The position numbers and the translations under genes were made by a program. From CAZHGD01 sp964531735 (GTDB lineage: Bacteria > Armatimonadota > UBA10988): a stretch of DNA of 64,000 nucleotides. Position 1 is the first letter of the stretch; each line of letters starts with the position of its first letter. Location of the stretch: NCBI GenBank assembly GCA_964531735.1, contig CAZHGD010000014.1, positions 1-64,000 on the forward strand, read 5' to 3'. The notes beneath the pieces were generated by a model that was given only the letters and a program-made list of their open reading frames with translations, made no database searches and was not told the DNA's origin. Below are positions 25,127-37,349 of this stretch, one piece after another.

Positions 25127-26413
25127 CTAGCTCAGCGCCAGCCGCAGGAGCGCCACCAGCATGATGTTCAGCAAGCTCACCGGAATCAGCAGCTTCCAGC
25201 CCAGCGCCATCAGTTGGTCGATGCGCACGCGGGGCAAGGTGGCTCGCAGCCAGAACAGGAAGAAGACCATGGCGAAGGTCTTGGCCAGGAACCAGGCCAC
25301 GCCGAACAGGCCACCGTCCCAGCCGAGCACCGGGATGAAGGACGGGAACGGGCTGTGCCAGCCACCCAGGAACATCGTCACACCGAGGCCCGAGAGCACG
25401 AACGCGTTGGAGAACTCCGCCAGGAAGAACATGGCGAACTTCATGCCGCTGTACTCGACGTTGAACCCCGAGACCAGTTCGGATTCGGCCTCGGGCAGGT
25501 CGAACGGGATGTGCGCCAACTCCGACAGGGCGCTGATCGCGAAGATCACCATGCCGAGCAGGTTCGGCCAGAGCAGCCAGTGGTGCAGGCCGGCCTGGTG
25601 GTCGGCGATGGTGGCCAGGTTGAGCGAGCCGACCCACAGCACGCACGGCACCAGCGCGAGCGTCAACGGCACCTCGTAGGCAATCAACTGCGCCGCCGAG
25701 CGCATCCCGCCGAGCAGCGAGTACTTGTTGTTGCTCGCCCAGCCCCCGGCAATGATGCCGATCACCGCCACCGACGAGATGGCCAGCAGGAACAGCAGGC
25801 CGATGTTGAGGTCGCCGGCCACCAGCGAGTAGCGCACCGTGCCGTCGGGCCGCAGGGCCACCGGGCCGAACGGTAGCACCAGATAGGCCATCGACGCCGG
25901 CACCAGGACCAGGAACGGCGCCAGCGTGAACATCATCCGGTCGGCGTGCCGCGGGATGACGTCCTCCTTGGTCAGCAACTTGAGCACGTCGCACGGCGTC
26001 TGCAGCAGGCCGATGGGGCCGACTTGCGTCGGGCCGAGGCGCGCCTGCATGAAGCCCATGATCTTCCGTAGCGCGTAGATCTGGTAGGTCACCATGGGCA
26101 GCATGAAGCCGAACACGAGGACCACCCAGGCCAACAGCGCGGTCACCGGCGCCACCAGGCGCGGGCCGGGTCGGGCCCAGGTCAGCCAGGCCGGCCAGGG
26201 CCAGCAGTTCGGCCAGTGCACCAGCAGTTGCGTCACCAGCCCCGACAGCGTGGCGCCTTCGGCCCACCAGGTGCGCAGATAGGGCCAGGCGCTGACCAGC
26301 AGCAGCAGGCAGATGACCAGGGCGACCAGGGCCAGCACGCCGACGAACAGCCACTCGGCCAAGACCTGCCGGTGGTGGTGGGGTTCGCTGTTCGCCAGGT
26401 TCTCTCGCGCCAT
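25127..26413 (-). CDS. nuoH: NADH-quinone oxidoreductase subunit H
   Basis: Membrane subunit of 428 aa that helps form the quinone chamber. Key parts are M-Q-A-R-L-G-P-T-Q-V-G-P near the first cytoplasmic loop, the acidic loop around E-A-E-S-E-L-V-S-G-F-N-V-E-Y-S-G-M, and K-F-A-M-F-F-L-A-E. The N-terminal 100 residues contain an additional Trp-rich segment before the first conserved helix pair, making it longer than average. It sits 15 bases after nuoCD. Confidence 0.97.
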   Translation of the reverse strand: MARENLANSEPHHHRQVLAEWLFVGVLALVALVICLLLLVSAWPYLRTWWAEGATLSGLVTQLLVHWPNCWPWPAWLTWARPGPRLVAPVTALLAWVVLVFGFMLPMVTYQIYALRKIMGFMQARLGPTQVGPIGLLQTPCDVLKLLTKEDVIPRHADRMMFTLAPFLVLVPASMAYLVLPFGPVALRPDGTVRYSLVAGDLNIGLLFLLAISSVAVIGIIAGGWASNNKYSLLGGMRSAAQLIAYEVPLTLALVPCVLWVGSLNLATIADHQAGLHHWLLWPNLLGMVIFAISALSELAHIPFDLPEAESELVSGFNVEYSGMKFAMFFLAEFSNAFVLSGLGVTMFLGGWHSPFPSFIPVLGWDGGLFGVAWFLAKTFAMVFFLFWLRATLPRVRIDQLMALGWKLLIPVSLLNIMLVALLRLALS

Positions 26414-26428
26414 GCTGACCGCCCTCGT

Positions 26429-28138
<1,710 letters not shown>

Positions 28139-28145
28139 TCGGCAC

Positions 28146-28517
28146 TCACTCCCAATCGAAGCAACCACGCCGCCAGGCGAACAGCCAGCCCACCATCAGG
28201 ATGAGCACGAAGACCAGCATCTCGCCGACCACGAACAGCCCTTGGCCGAGCCGCTGGAACTCGTTCACCACCAGGGCCCACGGCAGGATGTAGACCACCT
28301 CGACGTCGAAGACCACGAACACCAGGGCGAACAGATAGAAGATGATGCGGAACTGCACCCACGCGCCACCCCGGGGCTTCTCACCACACTCGTAGGTGGC
28401 CAGCTTCTCGACATGCGGATGGTGCGGACGAAGCAACCAGCTCGCCGCGAAGGTCCCCGCCACGAAGGCCACGCCCAGCAGCAAGAAGACTCCGACGCCG
28501 ACGTAACTGCCGTGCAT
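28146..28517 (-). CDS. nuoA: NADH-quinone oxidoreductase subunit A
   Basis: Three-helix membrane subunit of 123 aa, with the conserved K-L-A-T-Y-E-C-G-E loop (the Cys that marks the active/deactive state in mitochondria) and F-D-V-E-V-V-Y-I-L-P-W. The start at 28517 follows GGAGGA; a GTG at 28538 would place that site inside the gene. It is the first gene of the operon. Confidence 0.96.
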   Translation of the reverse strand: MHGSYVGVGVFLLLGVAFVAGTFAASWLLRPHHPHVEKLATYECGEKPRGGAWVQFRIIFYLFALVFVVFDVEVVYILPWALVVNEFQRLGQGLFVVGEMLVFVLILMVGWLFAWRRGCFDWE

Positions 28518-28618
28518 GGCTCCTCCGACGCTCGCCACTGCGCCCCGCGGCCCGCATCGGTCGCCCGCCGGCTGAGGGTCACCCCGCCGCCCGGGTTGGA
28601 ATAGCTGCGTCGGAGGTC

Positions 28619-28647
28619 AGTATATGATGCCGCCATGGCGGTGTCAA
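28619..28647 (-). promoter_or_regulatory. Strong promoter of the nuo operon with palindromic spacer
   Basis: On the minus strand, TTGACA (28647-28642) and TATACT (28624-28619) are separated by 17 bases. The spacer contains a perfect 12-base palindrome, CCGCCATGGCGG, at 28630-28641, which could be an operator. Transcription would begin near 28612, leaving a leader of about 95 bases before nuoA. On the plus strand the same bases contain a weaker TATGAT, so the divergent gene at 28754 may share this region. Confidence 0.75.
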
Positions 28648-28753
28648 CGAGGGTGCCTTGCAGGAGGAGACGGCCCGCGGCCCGCCGAAGTGCCTCCCGA
28701 TCCGGCCTGCGCAGGCGGTTGCCGGGGTCCACCGTCTGAACGGGAGCATCGCC

Positions 28754-31700
28754 GTGTGGCAACGGATCCTACCGCTGACGCTGCTCGCTTGTGCGCGCCT
28801 CCTGGCGGCACCCACCGCCCCGGCCACGCCGGCCACCGGGCCACTCACGCTCGACGGCGCGCTGACCGAACCCGACTGGCAGGCCGCGCCCTGGCAGACC
28901 GGCTTCACCAGCGCCAGTGTCGTCGAAGGCGAAGGCGGTCGCACCGTGGCCGTGCAGACCCGGTTCAAGGTGCTCTGCGACCGCTGGGCGCTGTATCTCG
29001 GCCTGGAATGCGATGAGCCGCGGCTCGACCAGCTCCGCCGCAACGTGCGCGACCACGACGGCACGGTCTACGCCGACGACTGCCTGGAGGTCTTCCTCGA
29101 TCCGGCCGGCCAGGGCCGCTACTACCACCATTTCATCGTCAACGCCAACGGCGCCTGGTATGACGACTACGGCGCCGACTACGGCGTGGTCCAGGGCAAG
29201 CTGTGGGACTGCCCGCTCGGTGTCGGCACGGCCGTCGATCCGGCCGCGAAGGTCTGGCGCGTCGAACTGCGCATCCCCTTCGCCGGCCTCCAACTGACGC
29301 CCGACGCCGGTACCAACTGGCTGTTCAACGTGGCGCGCGAACGCCAGGCCGGCGGCCAGACCGAGCTGTCGACCTGGAGCCCGCTGACGCGCAGCTTCCA
29401 CCAACCGCGGCGGTTCGGCCGCCTGACCGGCGTCACCCTCGAGCCACGCCGCTTCGCGCTGCAGCTCGGCGAACCGCAGGTGGTCGTCGCCGGTGCCGGC
29501 ACCGGCCGGCACCAGGTCACCGTTCGCTGGCCGGTGGCCAACCAGACCGGCCAGACGGTTCGGCTGCGCCCGCGACTGGCGCTGTTCGGCCAGAGTCAGA
29601 CCGCCGTCACCGCGCCGGAGCAGGAACTGGCCGCCGCCGGCACCGGCGAGATCACGTTCCCGGCGCTCGAACTGCCCAGCCGCGACCTGACCGCGCACGT
29701 GCAGGTGGCGTTTGAGGACGTGGCAGCGGGCCAGCCGCTCAAGATCGCGGTGCGCTCACTGGCCACCGAGTACCGGCCGCTGGCCGTGACGGTGACCTGG
29801 CCGGTGTACCGCCAGAACCTCTATGCCACCGAGACGCGCCAGGAGTTCGTGTTCGACGCCGCGTTGGGCGCCGACGCCGCCGGGCGCGCCCGGACCGTGC
29901 GCTACCGCCTGCTGGACGACACCGGCGCCAGCCAGGCCGAGGGCACCGCGGCGGCCGACCGCGCGCGCAACCTGCGGCTGCCGGCCACGGCGCTGCCCGC
30001 AGGCCGCTACACGCTGGCCGTGACCGCCCTCGACGGCGACGGCCGCGCCGTGGCCGAAGAGCGCACCATCGTGCGTAAGCTCCCGCGGGCCAAGGGCTCC
30101 GAGGTGCGCGTCGACCAGCACCACAACCTGCTGGTCAACGGGCGACCGAAGGTCTTCTTGGGCTGGTACGGCAACGTCCCGACCGAGGACCCGCGCCCCG
30201 ACGTGGTGGCGCTGCAGAACGTGCAGACGCCGGTGGTGCTCAACGGTACCGACGCGTCACCGGTCCGCCGCGCGTTCGAGCAGCACGGCATCTACTCGAT
30301 CGTCAGCATCGAACCGGGACGGCTCTACTACTCATTCGAGCTGTGGCGCCAGCCGGGCAACACCGTGGCCGCCGAACACATGAAACTGTCGGCGCCGAGC
30401 GACGAGTGCCGCGGGTATGTCAAACGCCTCGTCGACGCCGTGCGCGACGAGCCGGGCCTGCTCGGCTACTACCTGGCCGACGAGCCCGAGATCAACAACA
30501 CCCGCTCGGACTACCTCGAAGCATACTGGCGGATGATGCAGGAGCTCGACCCGTACCATCCGGTGATGATCACCAACGACACCCTCGACGGCATCGCCAC
30601 GCACGGGTACAAAGCCTGCGACCTGCTCAACCCCGACCCATATTCGCCGGAACTGGAGTACGTGCCGAACTTCCTGAAGAAGGTGCGCGAGGTGGCGCCG
30701 TCGGGCAAGGGCGTGATGCTGACGCCGTGGCACTCGGCGAGCCAGACGCACTTCACCGAGACCTACGGCGCCAGCCCGCCGTACCCGTACCGCGTCATGC
30801 GCCACCAGTTCCTGGCCGCCGTGACGCTCGACTGCCGCGGGTTCACCGGCTACACCACGCCGTTCTTCATGCCCGAGATCGAGCTGCGCTACGGACTGCC
30901 ACCCATCTGGCAGACCATCCGCTTCCTCGAAGCGGCCATGGCGTCGCCGGCCGAACCAGTCAGGGTCGAGGCCGACCAGGAGACGCTGACCTGGGTCCGC
31001 AGGGTCGGTGGTCAGGTCTACGTCATCGTGGTCAACCACAAACCCGGTGCCCGGCGGGTCCGACTGAGCAGTCCGGCCTTCGCCGGGCTCAGCGAGCTGG
31101 ATGTGGTCGCCGAGGGCCGCACGGTGGCCGTCGCCAACGGCGTCCTGACCGACGAACTGCCGGCCGGCGCCGCGCGCATCTACGCCACCGATCCGGCCGG
31201 CCGCGCACTGCCCCTGACCAGCGCCGTGGAAGCCGACCTGGTCGAACGCACCAAGGCCGCCGCCAAGCCGGGCAATCTGCTGCACAGCTCGCGCGGCGTG
31301 CGGGCGCGCGCTTCTGAAGGCTACTACGCACCGTGGTTCACGCAGTACTACTACTACGCCATCAACGGCATCACCGACGATGACGGCTGGTACTGCTCGC
31401 ACGCCGGCGACAAGCCCGCCTGGCTGGAACTGGCACTGCCGAAGGCCGAGCGTATCGGCCGCGTGGTCGTCTACACGCCGAACCTGCGCGACTTCGACCT
31501 GCGCTTGGCCGCGGCCGACGGCAGCGCCCAGGTGGCCCAGATTCGCGGCAACACGGCCGACGTGGCCGAACTGTCGTTCCGGCCGTCCATCGACGCGCTC
31601 AAGCTACGCATCACCGCGTTGGCCACCCGGCCAGGCACGCAGCCGGCCCGGGCCATGGTGCGTGAGATCGAGGCCTACGCCGAGCCCGGGAATGGGCCGG

Positions 31701-32608
31701 TGGTGCCGGTGCGCGCCGAGGCGCAGACCGCGGCGCCGGTCTTCCAGGCGCCGGCCGCAGAGACCACCGGCCAACCGGTGCTGTGGGCCGACCGGTTCGA
31801 GCCGTTCGCCACTTCGGACCGCTACAAGTGGGACGGCAAGGACGACTACTGGGTGCTCACGCCCACGAAGCTCCGCGCCGAGCCGCAGCCGGGCGGCGGG
31901 CTGGTCCTGTGCAGCATCGCGCCCGAAGGCTACGCGGGCATGACGCGGATCCGGCCGTACGAAGCCGCCTACCGCTGGTTCCAGATCGACCTGAACCGCA
32001 TCACCGGCGAAGGCCACCGCTTCGTCACGGTGCTGTTCGGCGACTCGTCCGGCAAGCCCGGCTACCGCATCGGCGTCAACAGCAGCCGGCCCGGCGTCTA
32101 CACCATCGACACGCACTATGTCCACCCGAGCTTCCGCGACGGCTCGGCCAAGCAGTGCTTCGTGGTGGTCTCGGTGGCCGGCTCGGCCAAGCAGGCCGAC
32201 GGCAGCGTCAAGCCCGGCCCGCAGGTGCTCGTGCGCCAGGTCCGCTTGGGCCGCCGGCCGCAGAACGGCCTGGCGGTGACCATGGCCGACGGCAGTCCGC
32301 TGCCGGAGGTGCTGAAGGCGGGCGACGAGCTGCTGTTCCGCGTGTTCCTGGAGCAGCCGGCCACCGACGTCACGGTCGAGACGCAGGTCGACTCGATGTA
32401 CCAGCCGGTGCCCATCAACGGTGAGCCGCAAGTGCAACTCGTGGCCGTCGGCGCGCGAGACGGGCGCGAGTGGGCCGCCAAGGTCAAGCTGGGCGAACGG
32501 ACCGGCAAGGTCGACGGGCGCAAAGGCTACCCGGTGGTCTTCCGCGCGGTGGTCAGCGGCGCCACGGTCGGCGACATCTTCCAGTCGGCCGGCGTCAAGT
32601 TCGAGTAG
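28754..32608 (+). CDS. Exported multidomain glycoside-hydrolase-like protein (CBM9, TIM barrel, F5/8-like)
   Basis: Protein of 1,284 aa. Signal peptide (W-Q-R-I-L-P-L-T-L-L-A-C...) to about residue 20. Residues 25-230 are a CBM9/DOMON-like carbohydrate-binding module (L-D-G-A-L-T-E-P-D-W, D-D-C-L-E-V-F-L-D-P). Two beta-sandwich parts follow, then a GH-like TIM barrel (about 450-800) starting L-V-N-G-R-P-K-V-F-L-G-W with the acidic motif L-A-D-E-P-E-I near 573. Next come a discoidin-like domain (about 850-975) and a further C-terminal beta domain. The Glu in A-D-E-P is a reasonable catalytic candidate, but the family is not assigned. The GTG start has GGGAG upstream. It is first of a three-gene unit with moxR and the DUF4091 gene. 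Confidence 0.85.
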   Translation: MWQRILPLTLLACARLLAAPTAPATPATGPLTLDGALTEPDWQAAPWQTGFTSASVVEGEGGRTVAVQTRFKVLCDRWALYLGLECDEPRLDQLRRNVRDHDGTVYADDCLEVFLDPAGQGRYYHHFIVNANGAWYDDYGADYGVVQGKLWDCPLGVGTAVDPAAKVWRVELRIPFAGLQLTPDAGTNWLFNVARERQAGGQTELSTWSPLTRSFHQPRRFGRLTGVTLEPRRFALQLGEPQVVVAGAGTGRHQVTVRWPVANQTGQTVRLRPRLALFGQSQTAVTAPEQELAAAGTGEITFPALELPSRDLTAHVQVAFEDVAAGQPLKIAVRSLATEYRPLAVTVTWPVYRQNLYATETRQEFVFDAALGADAAGRARTVRYRLLDDTGASQAEGTAAADRARNLRLPATALPAGRYTLAVTALDGDGRAVAEERTIVRKLPRAKGSEVRVDQHHNLLVNGRPKVFLGWYGNVPTEDPRPDVVALQNVQTPVVLNGTDASPVRRAFEQHGIYSIVSIEPGRLYYSFELWRQPGNTVAAEHMKLSAPSDECRGYVKRLVDAVRDEPGLLGYYLADEPEINNTRSDYLEAYWRMMQELDPYHPVMITNDTLDGIATHGYKACDLLNPDPYSPELEYVPNFLKKVREVAPSGKGVMLTPWHSASQTHFTETYGASPPYPYRVMRHQFLAAVTLDCRGFTGYTTPFFMPEIELRYGLPPIWQTIRFLEAAMASPAEPVRVEADQETLTWVRRVGGQVYVIVVNHKPGARRVRLSSPAFAGLSELDVVAEGRTVAVANGVLTDELPAGAARIYATDPAGRALPLTSAVEADLVERTKAAAKPGNLLHSSRGVRARASEGYYAPWFTQYYYYAINGITDDDGWYCSHAGDKPAWLELALPKAERIGRVVVYTPNLRDFDLRLAAADGSAQVAQIRGNTADVAELSFRPSIDALKLRITALATRPGTQPARAMVREIEAYAEPGNGPVVPVRAEAQTAAPVFQAPAAETTGQPVLWADRFEPFATSDRYKWDGKDDYWVLTPTKLRAEPQPGGGLVLCSIAPEGYAGMTRIRPYEAAYRWFQIDLNRITGEGHRFVTVLFGDSSGKPGYRIGVNSSRPGVYTIDTHYVHPSFRDGSAKQCFVVVSVAGSAKQADGSVKPGPQVLVRQVRLGRRPQNGLAVTMADGSPLPEVLKAGDELLFRVFLEQPATDVTVETQVDSMYQPVPINGEPQVQLVAVGARDGREWAAKVKLGERTGKVDGRKGYPVVFRAVVSGATVGDIFQSAGVKFE

Positions 32609-32619
32609 GCGGAGGTCTC

Positions 32620-33627
<1,008 letters not shown>

Positions 33628-33646
33628 CGCGCGAAGGAGTACCGCA

Positions 33647-36397
33647 ATGAGGCTGTGTATCGCTGCTGTCGTGGCCCTGCTGAGCCTGCTGGCGCCGCTG
33701 TCGGCGGCCCCCGCGCTGATTCGCAACGGCGACTTCGAGCAAGGCCTGGAAGGCTGGCTCGCTTCCCACGACTGGTACGCCCAACCGCCGGGCAGTGGGT
33801 TGAGCGCGGTGACCGCCGCCAAGGGCGAGGGCCGCGGCGGCTCCACGGCGCTCAAGATGGTCGGCGGCGGCAAGCGCGGCATCGTGATGCAGGTGTTCGG
33901 CGCCTATCCGGGCCGCTATCGCGTCAGCGGCTGGATCCGCTGCCAGAACCTCGGCGCCGCGCAGGCCTCCATCCTCGTCGAGTGGCTGGGCCGCGGCGAG
34001 AAGTGGCTCAGCGGCGACACCGCCGGTGCCGTCAGTGGCACCAGCGACTGGAAGCACTTCGACACCGTGGTCACCGCGCCGGCCGCGGCCCGCGGGGTCC
34101 ACTTCGACCTGCTGACCAGCGGCGCCAACTCCGGCACGGTCTGGTACGACGACATCGCCATGGAACGGGTGCCGGGCACCACCGGACCGCCGGCGCCGCC
34201 GACCATCGCGGCCAACTCAGCCGACGACTCCGCGGGTCAGCTCACGCTGACCTGGCCGGCGGACAAGGTGCCGGGTGACGTGGTGCGCTACCTCGTCTAC
34301 GCCACCGACCGCCGCAGCGCGTTCATCGCCAATATGGTGCCGGTGGCCGTGGCCGAGCCGTCCGAGGGCAAGGTGGTCCTGCCGGCGCTGAGCACCGGAC
34401 GCAGCTACCGCCTCTGCGCCGTGGCGGTCAACGCGGATGGCGCGGCCTCGCTGCCCGGACCGTGGATCATGGCCAAGGTCGAGGACCGTCAGGCGCCGCG
34501 GTCGGGCTTCATCAGCGCCGAACGCCAGGATGGCAACCGCGTGCTGGTCGGCTGGACGCCGCACTACGCCTCCGCACCGGCCAACGCCATCGAGGTCAGC
34601 CTGCCGGGCGTGCCCGCGCAACTGGTCGAGATCGGCGAGGCGCTGAAGCTTCAGCGGCCGTTCTACTGCACCGAACCGTGGGTCAAGGTGCCCGTGGCCG
34701 GCCCGGCGAACGCCGCCCAGGTGACCGTGCGGGTGCGCGGCACCAATGGGCGCTGGAGCGTGCCGGCCACCGCGCCGATCCTGGCCCCGGCCGCGACCGG
34801 TCAGCCCTGGACGCTGTGGACCACCGGGCCGACCGCGCAGTTGCGCCGCGACGCCGCCGCGCCGGCCGAACGGCCCACCACGTTCGCGGTGGTGGCCCAG
34901 CCGGGCGAAGCCGAAGGCCGCCAGCTCATGCTGCGCCCGACCCAGGCGCTGCACGACGTCCGGGTGCGGTTCGACTCGCTACGCTACCAGGGCGGTCACG
35001 ACCTGATCGCGAGCCGCTATCTCTCCTGGCACTTCGTCAACTACGTGAAGATCGACCAGAACTCGCGCGCCACGCCCGGCCCGGAGCTGGTCTGGAAGGC
35101 GCCGGCGGAGTACCCCGACGAGTTGTCGGACGACCCGGTGCGCGACCTGCCGGCCGACCAGATACAGCCGATCTTCTGCCGGCTGACCGTCCCCCGCAAC
35201 GCCAATCCGGGCACCTACCGCGGCGCGGTGACCATCCTCGCGCGCGAGGGCACGCAGACGCTGCCCATCACGCTCGAAGTCACCCCGCAGCCGACCGCCG
35301 ATCCGCTCAAGCTGAAGTTCGTCTACTGGTACACCTGGGACGAAGCCTGTCGCAAGAGCGGCATTGAGCCCCGCTCGGCCGAGGCCTGGCGGTACCTGGC
35401 CAAGCTGGCCGAGATGATGATCACCTACCACCAGAACGTGGTGGTGGTCGACCAGGGCCTGGTCAGGGCCTGGCAGTTGCCCGACGGCAAGCTGCGCTGC
35501 GACTTCAGCGATTTCGACCGCTACGTGCGCGTGTTCCAGGCCGCCGGCGTCGACAAGCTGTTCTGCCTCAGCCATGTGGGCAGCCGCACCACCGGCGACT
35601 GGGAATGCCCGACCATGGCGGCCCATCCGTTCGGCGCTCGCCGCACCGACAACGGCGAGACGGTGCCACTGAAGACACTCGACGTGCTGCCGGCCATCCA
35701 GGAACACATCGAGCAGATGGGCCTGCTCGACCGGTTCGCCGTCCACGTGGCCGACGAGCCGATCAAGCCGAACGAGGCCAGCTACAAGGCGCTGGCGGCC
35801 GCCGTCCACAAAGCCGCGCCGAAGCTGCGCCGCATCGACGCCATCCACATCCCGAGCCTGCGGGAGTCCGTGGAGATCATGGTGCCGCAGCTCAACTACT
35901 TGCAGCAGTGGCTGGGCGAGTACCAGGCGGCGCAGCAGGCCGGCACGGAGCTGTGGTTCTACGTGGCCTGGGTGCCCCAGGGCTCGTTCCCGAACCGGAT
36001 GATCGACAGCTCGGCGATCAAGCCGCGCGTCTTGCACTGGATGCACCCGCGCTACGGCACCACCGGCTATCTCCACTGGGCGCTGAACCACTGGCAGATC
36101 CCGCTCAGCAGCCTGGAATCACCGGGCGACCAGTACATCACCTGGCCCAGCAAGCGCTTCGCGGCGAACAGCTCGCTACGCTACGAATCCGAGCGTGACG
36201 GCCTGGAAGACGCGGAGCTGATGCTGCAACTCCGCGCGGCGCTGGAACGCAAGGGCCTGTCACCCGCCGCGGCCAAGGCCAAAGTCGACGAGCTGGCCGC
36301 ACCGGCGGTGAAGGACTTCACCACGTTCACCCGCTCGTGGGAGGTGATGGAGGCGGTGCGAAAGGCGATGTTGGCGATGATGCGGGCAGCGCCGTAG
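33647..36397 (+). CDS. Exported DUF4091/GH123-like glycoside hydrolase
   Basis: Protein of 916 aa. Residues 1-21 are a Sec signal. Residues 24-165 form a carbohydrate-binding-like jelly roll (N-G-D-F-E-Q-G-L-E-G-W). Residues 180-275 are fibronectin-III-like. A beta-sandwich precedes the TIM barrel (about 550-900), with H-V-A-D-E-P-I as the acidic motif (Glu near 704) and the DUF4091 end signature T-T-G-Y-L-H-W-A-L-N-H-W. Related GH123 enzymes use substrate-assisted catalysis on N-acetylgalactosamine; the substrate here is not defined. GAAGGAG precedes the ATG. Confidence 0.88.
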   Translation: MRLCIAAVVALLSLLAPLSAAPALIRNGDFEQGLEGWLASHDWYAQPPGSGLSAVTAAKGEGRGGSTALKMVGGGKRGIVMQVFGAYPGRYRVSGWIRCQNLGAAQASILVEWLGRGEKWLSGDTAGAVSGTSDWKHFDTVVTAPAAARGVHFDLLTSGANSGTVWYDDIAMERVPGTTGPPAPPTIAANSADDSAGQLTLTWPADKVPGDVVRYLVYATDRRSAFIANMVPVAVAEPSEGKVVLPALSTGRSYRLCAVAVNADGAASLPGPWIMAKVEDRQAPRSGFISAERQDGNRVLVGWTPHYASAPANAIEVSLPGVPAQLVEIGEALKLQRPFYCTEPWVKVPVAGPANAAQVTVRVRGTNGRWSVPATAPILAPAATGQPWTLWTTGPTAQLRRDAAAPAERPTTFAVVAQPGEAEGRQLMLRPTQALHDVRVRFDSLRYQGGHDLIASRYLSWHFVNYVKIDQNSRATPGPELVWKAPAEYPDELSDDPVRDLPADQIQPIFCRLTVPRNANPGTYRGAVTILAREGTQTLPITLEVTPQPTADPLKLKFVYWYTWDEACRKSGIEPRSAEAWRYLAKLAEMMITYHQNVVVVDQGLVRAWQLPDGKLRCDFSDFDRYVRVFQAAGVDKLFCLSHVGSRTTGDWECPTMAAHPFGARRTDNGETVPLKTLDVLPAIQEHIEQMGLLDRFAVHVADEPIKPNEASYKALAAAVHKAAPKLRRIDAIHIPSLRESVEIMVPQLNYLQQWLGEYQAAQQAGTELWFYVAWVPQGSFPNRMIDSSAIKPRVLHWMHPRYGTTGYLHWALNHWQIPLSSLESPGDQYITWPSKRFAANSSLRYESERDGLEDAELMLQLRAALERKGLSPAAAKAKVDELAAPAVKDFTTFTRSWEVMEAVRKAMLAMMRAAP

Positions 36398-36420
36398 GGC
36401 GTCGGACGGCGCCGCCCTAC
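36394..36420. terminator. Bidirectional terminator between convergent genes
   Basis: GTAGGGCG (36394-36401) and its complement (36413-36420) form an 8-base stem with an 11-base loop. It overlaps the stop codons of both convergent genes. No T-tract follows. Confidence 0.6.
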
Positions 36421-37349
36421 CCTCGCTCCGCGCACCACTGGCGGAACACCGCCAGCATGTGCTCGTAGTTCGCCAGCGGCATCCCGGGAAAGACCGTGTT
36501 CGACGTGGCGAAGATGTAGCCGCCGCCCGGCGCGGCGTGATCGAGGCAGTAGCGGGCCGAACGCTCGATGGCCTCGGGCGGGCCGGCCTGCAACAGGTCG
36601 CACTGCACGTTGCCCATCAGGGCCAGCTTGCCGTAGGTCAGCCGCTTCACCTCGGCGATGTCGACACCGGCCAGCGGGTCGAGCGAGTGCAGGCAGTCAG
36701 CGCCCAGGCTGAGCAGGTCGTCCAGGATCGGCATGACCTGGCCGTCGGTGTGGATGATCGCGATTCGGCCGTGGGACTTGACGCGCTGGACCAGGCGCCG
36801 CCAGTACGGCGTCACCAGCTCGGCGAACTGCGCGGGCGAGATGAACGGGCCGGAGTTGAAGGCCACATCGTGGGGCAGGAAGATGAACTCCGCGCCGGCC
36901 GCCACCAGCGCGTCGATGCGCGTCAGCGCGCCCTGGCACATCGCCTCGGCGCGCTCGTGCAAGGCATCTGGGCGGTCGATCAGGTCGACAGCGAACTGCG
37001 TCCAGTCGCTGATGGCCTCCAGCGCCCAGACACCGCCGCCGACCACGCCACCGACCAGGATCTGATCGCCGAACCGGTTGACCGCCGCGCGGACGCCGTC
37101 CGGGTCGCTCCACGGCCAGTAGACCATCAGCGCGTCCCAGCGGTAGCGCTCGATGATGCGCTGGTAGACACCGAGGCAGACCTCGATGGCGGCGCGCTTC
37201 TCGCCCGCGGTCATGCTCGCCCAGGCCTGGCGGTCGGGGAAGCGCAGGCCAAACGCCTCGTGCTCCACCTCGAACATGCTCTCCCAGTGCGGCGGGCGGT
37301 CGGGCTCCTCGAACCGCAACGCCGTCAACATGCGCTCCTTGCCGGTCAT
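36417..37349 (-). CDS. Uroporphyrinogen-decarboxylase-family protein
   Basis: Protein of 310 aa with the URO-D barrel that also includes methylcobalamin:CoM methyltransferases (MtaA type). Visible are an early R-M-L-T-A-L-R-F-E-E-P-D-R-P-P, a middle S-P-A-Q-F-A-E-L-V-T-P-Y-W, and a C-terminal L-M-G-N-V-Q with H-T-D-G in between. It lacks the N-terminal arginines of true HemE, so haem synthesis is unlikely. Such paralogues are very numerous in carbohydrate-degrading Lentisphaerota, Armatimonadota and similar groups; their role is unknown, perhaps demethylation. The ATG overlaps the stop of the SGNH gene. Confidence 0.85.
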   Translation of the reverse strand: MTGKERMLTALRFEEPDRPPHWESMFEVEHEAFGLRFPDRQAWASMTAGEKRAAIEVCLGVYQRIIERYRWDALMVYWPWSDPDGVRAAVNRFGDQILVGGVVGGGVWALEAISDWTQFAVDLIDRPDALHERAEAMCQGALTRIDALVAAGAEFIFLPHDVAFNSGPFISPAQFAELVTPYWRRLVQRVKSHGRIAIIHTDGQVMPILDDLLSLGADCLHSLDPLAGVDIAEVKRLTYGKLALMGNVQCDLLQAGPPEAIERSARYCLDHAAPGGGYIFATSNTVFPGMPLANYEHMLAVFRQWCAERG

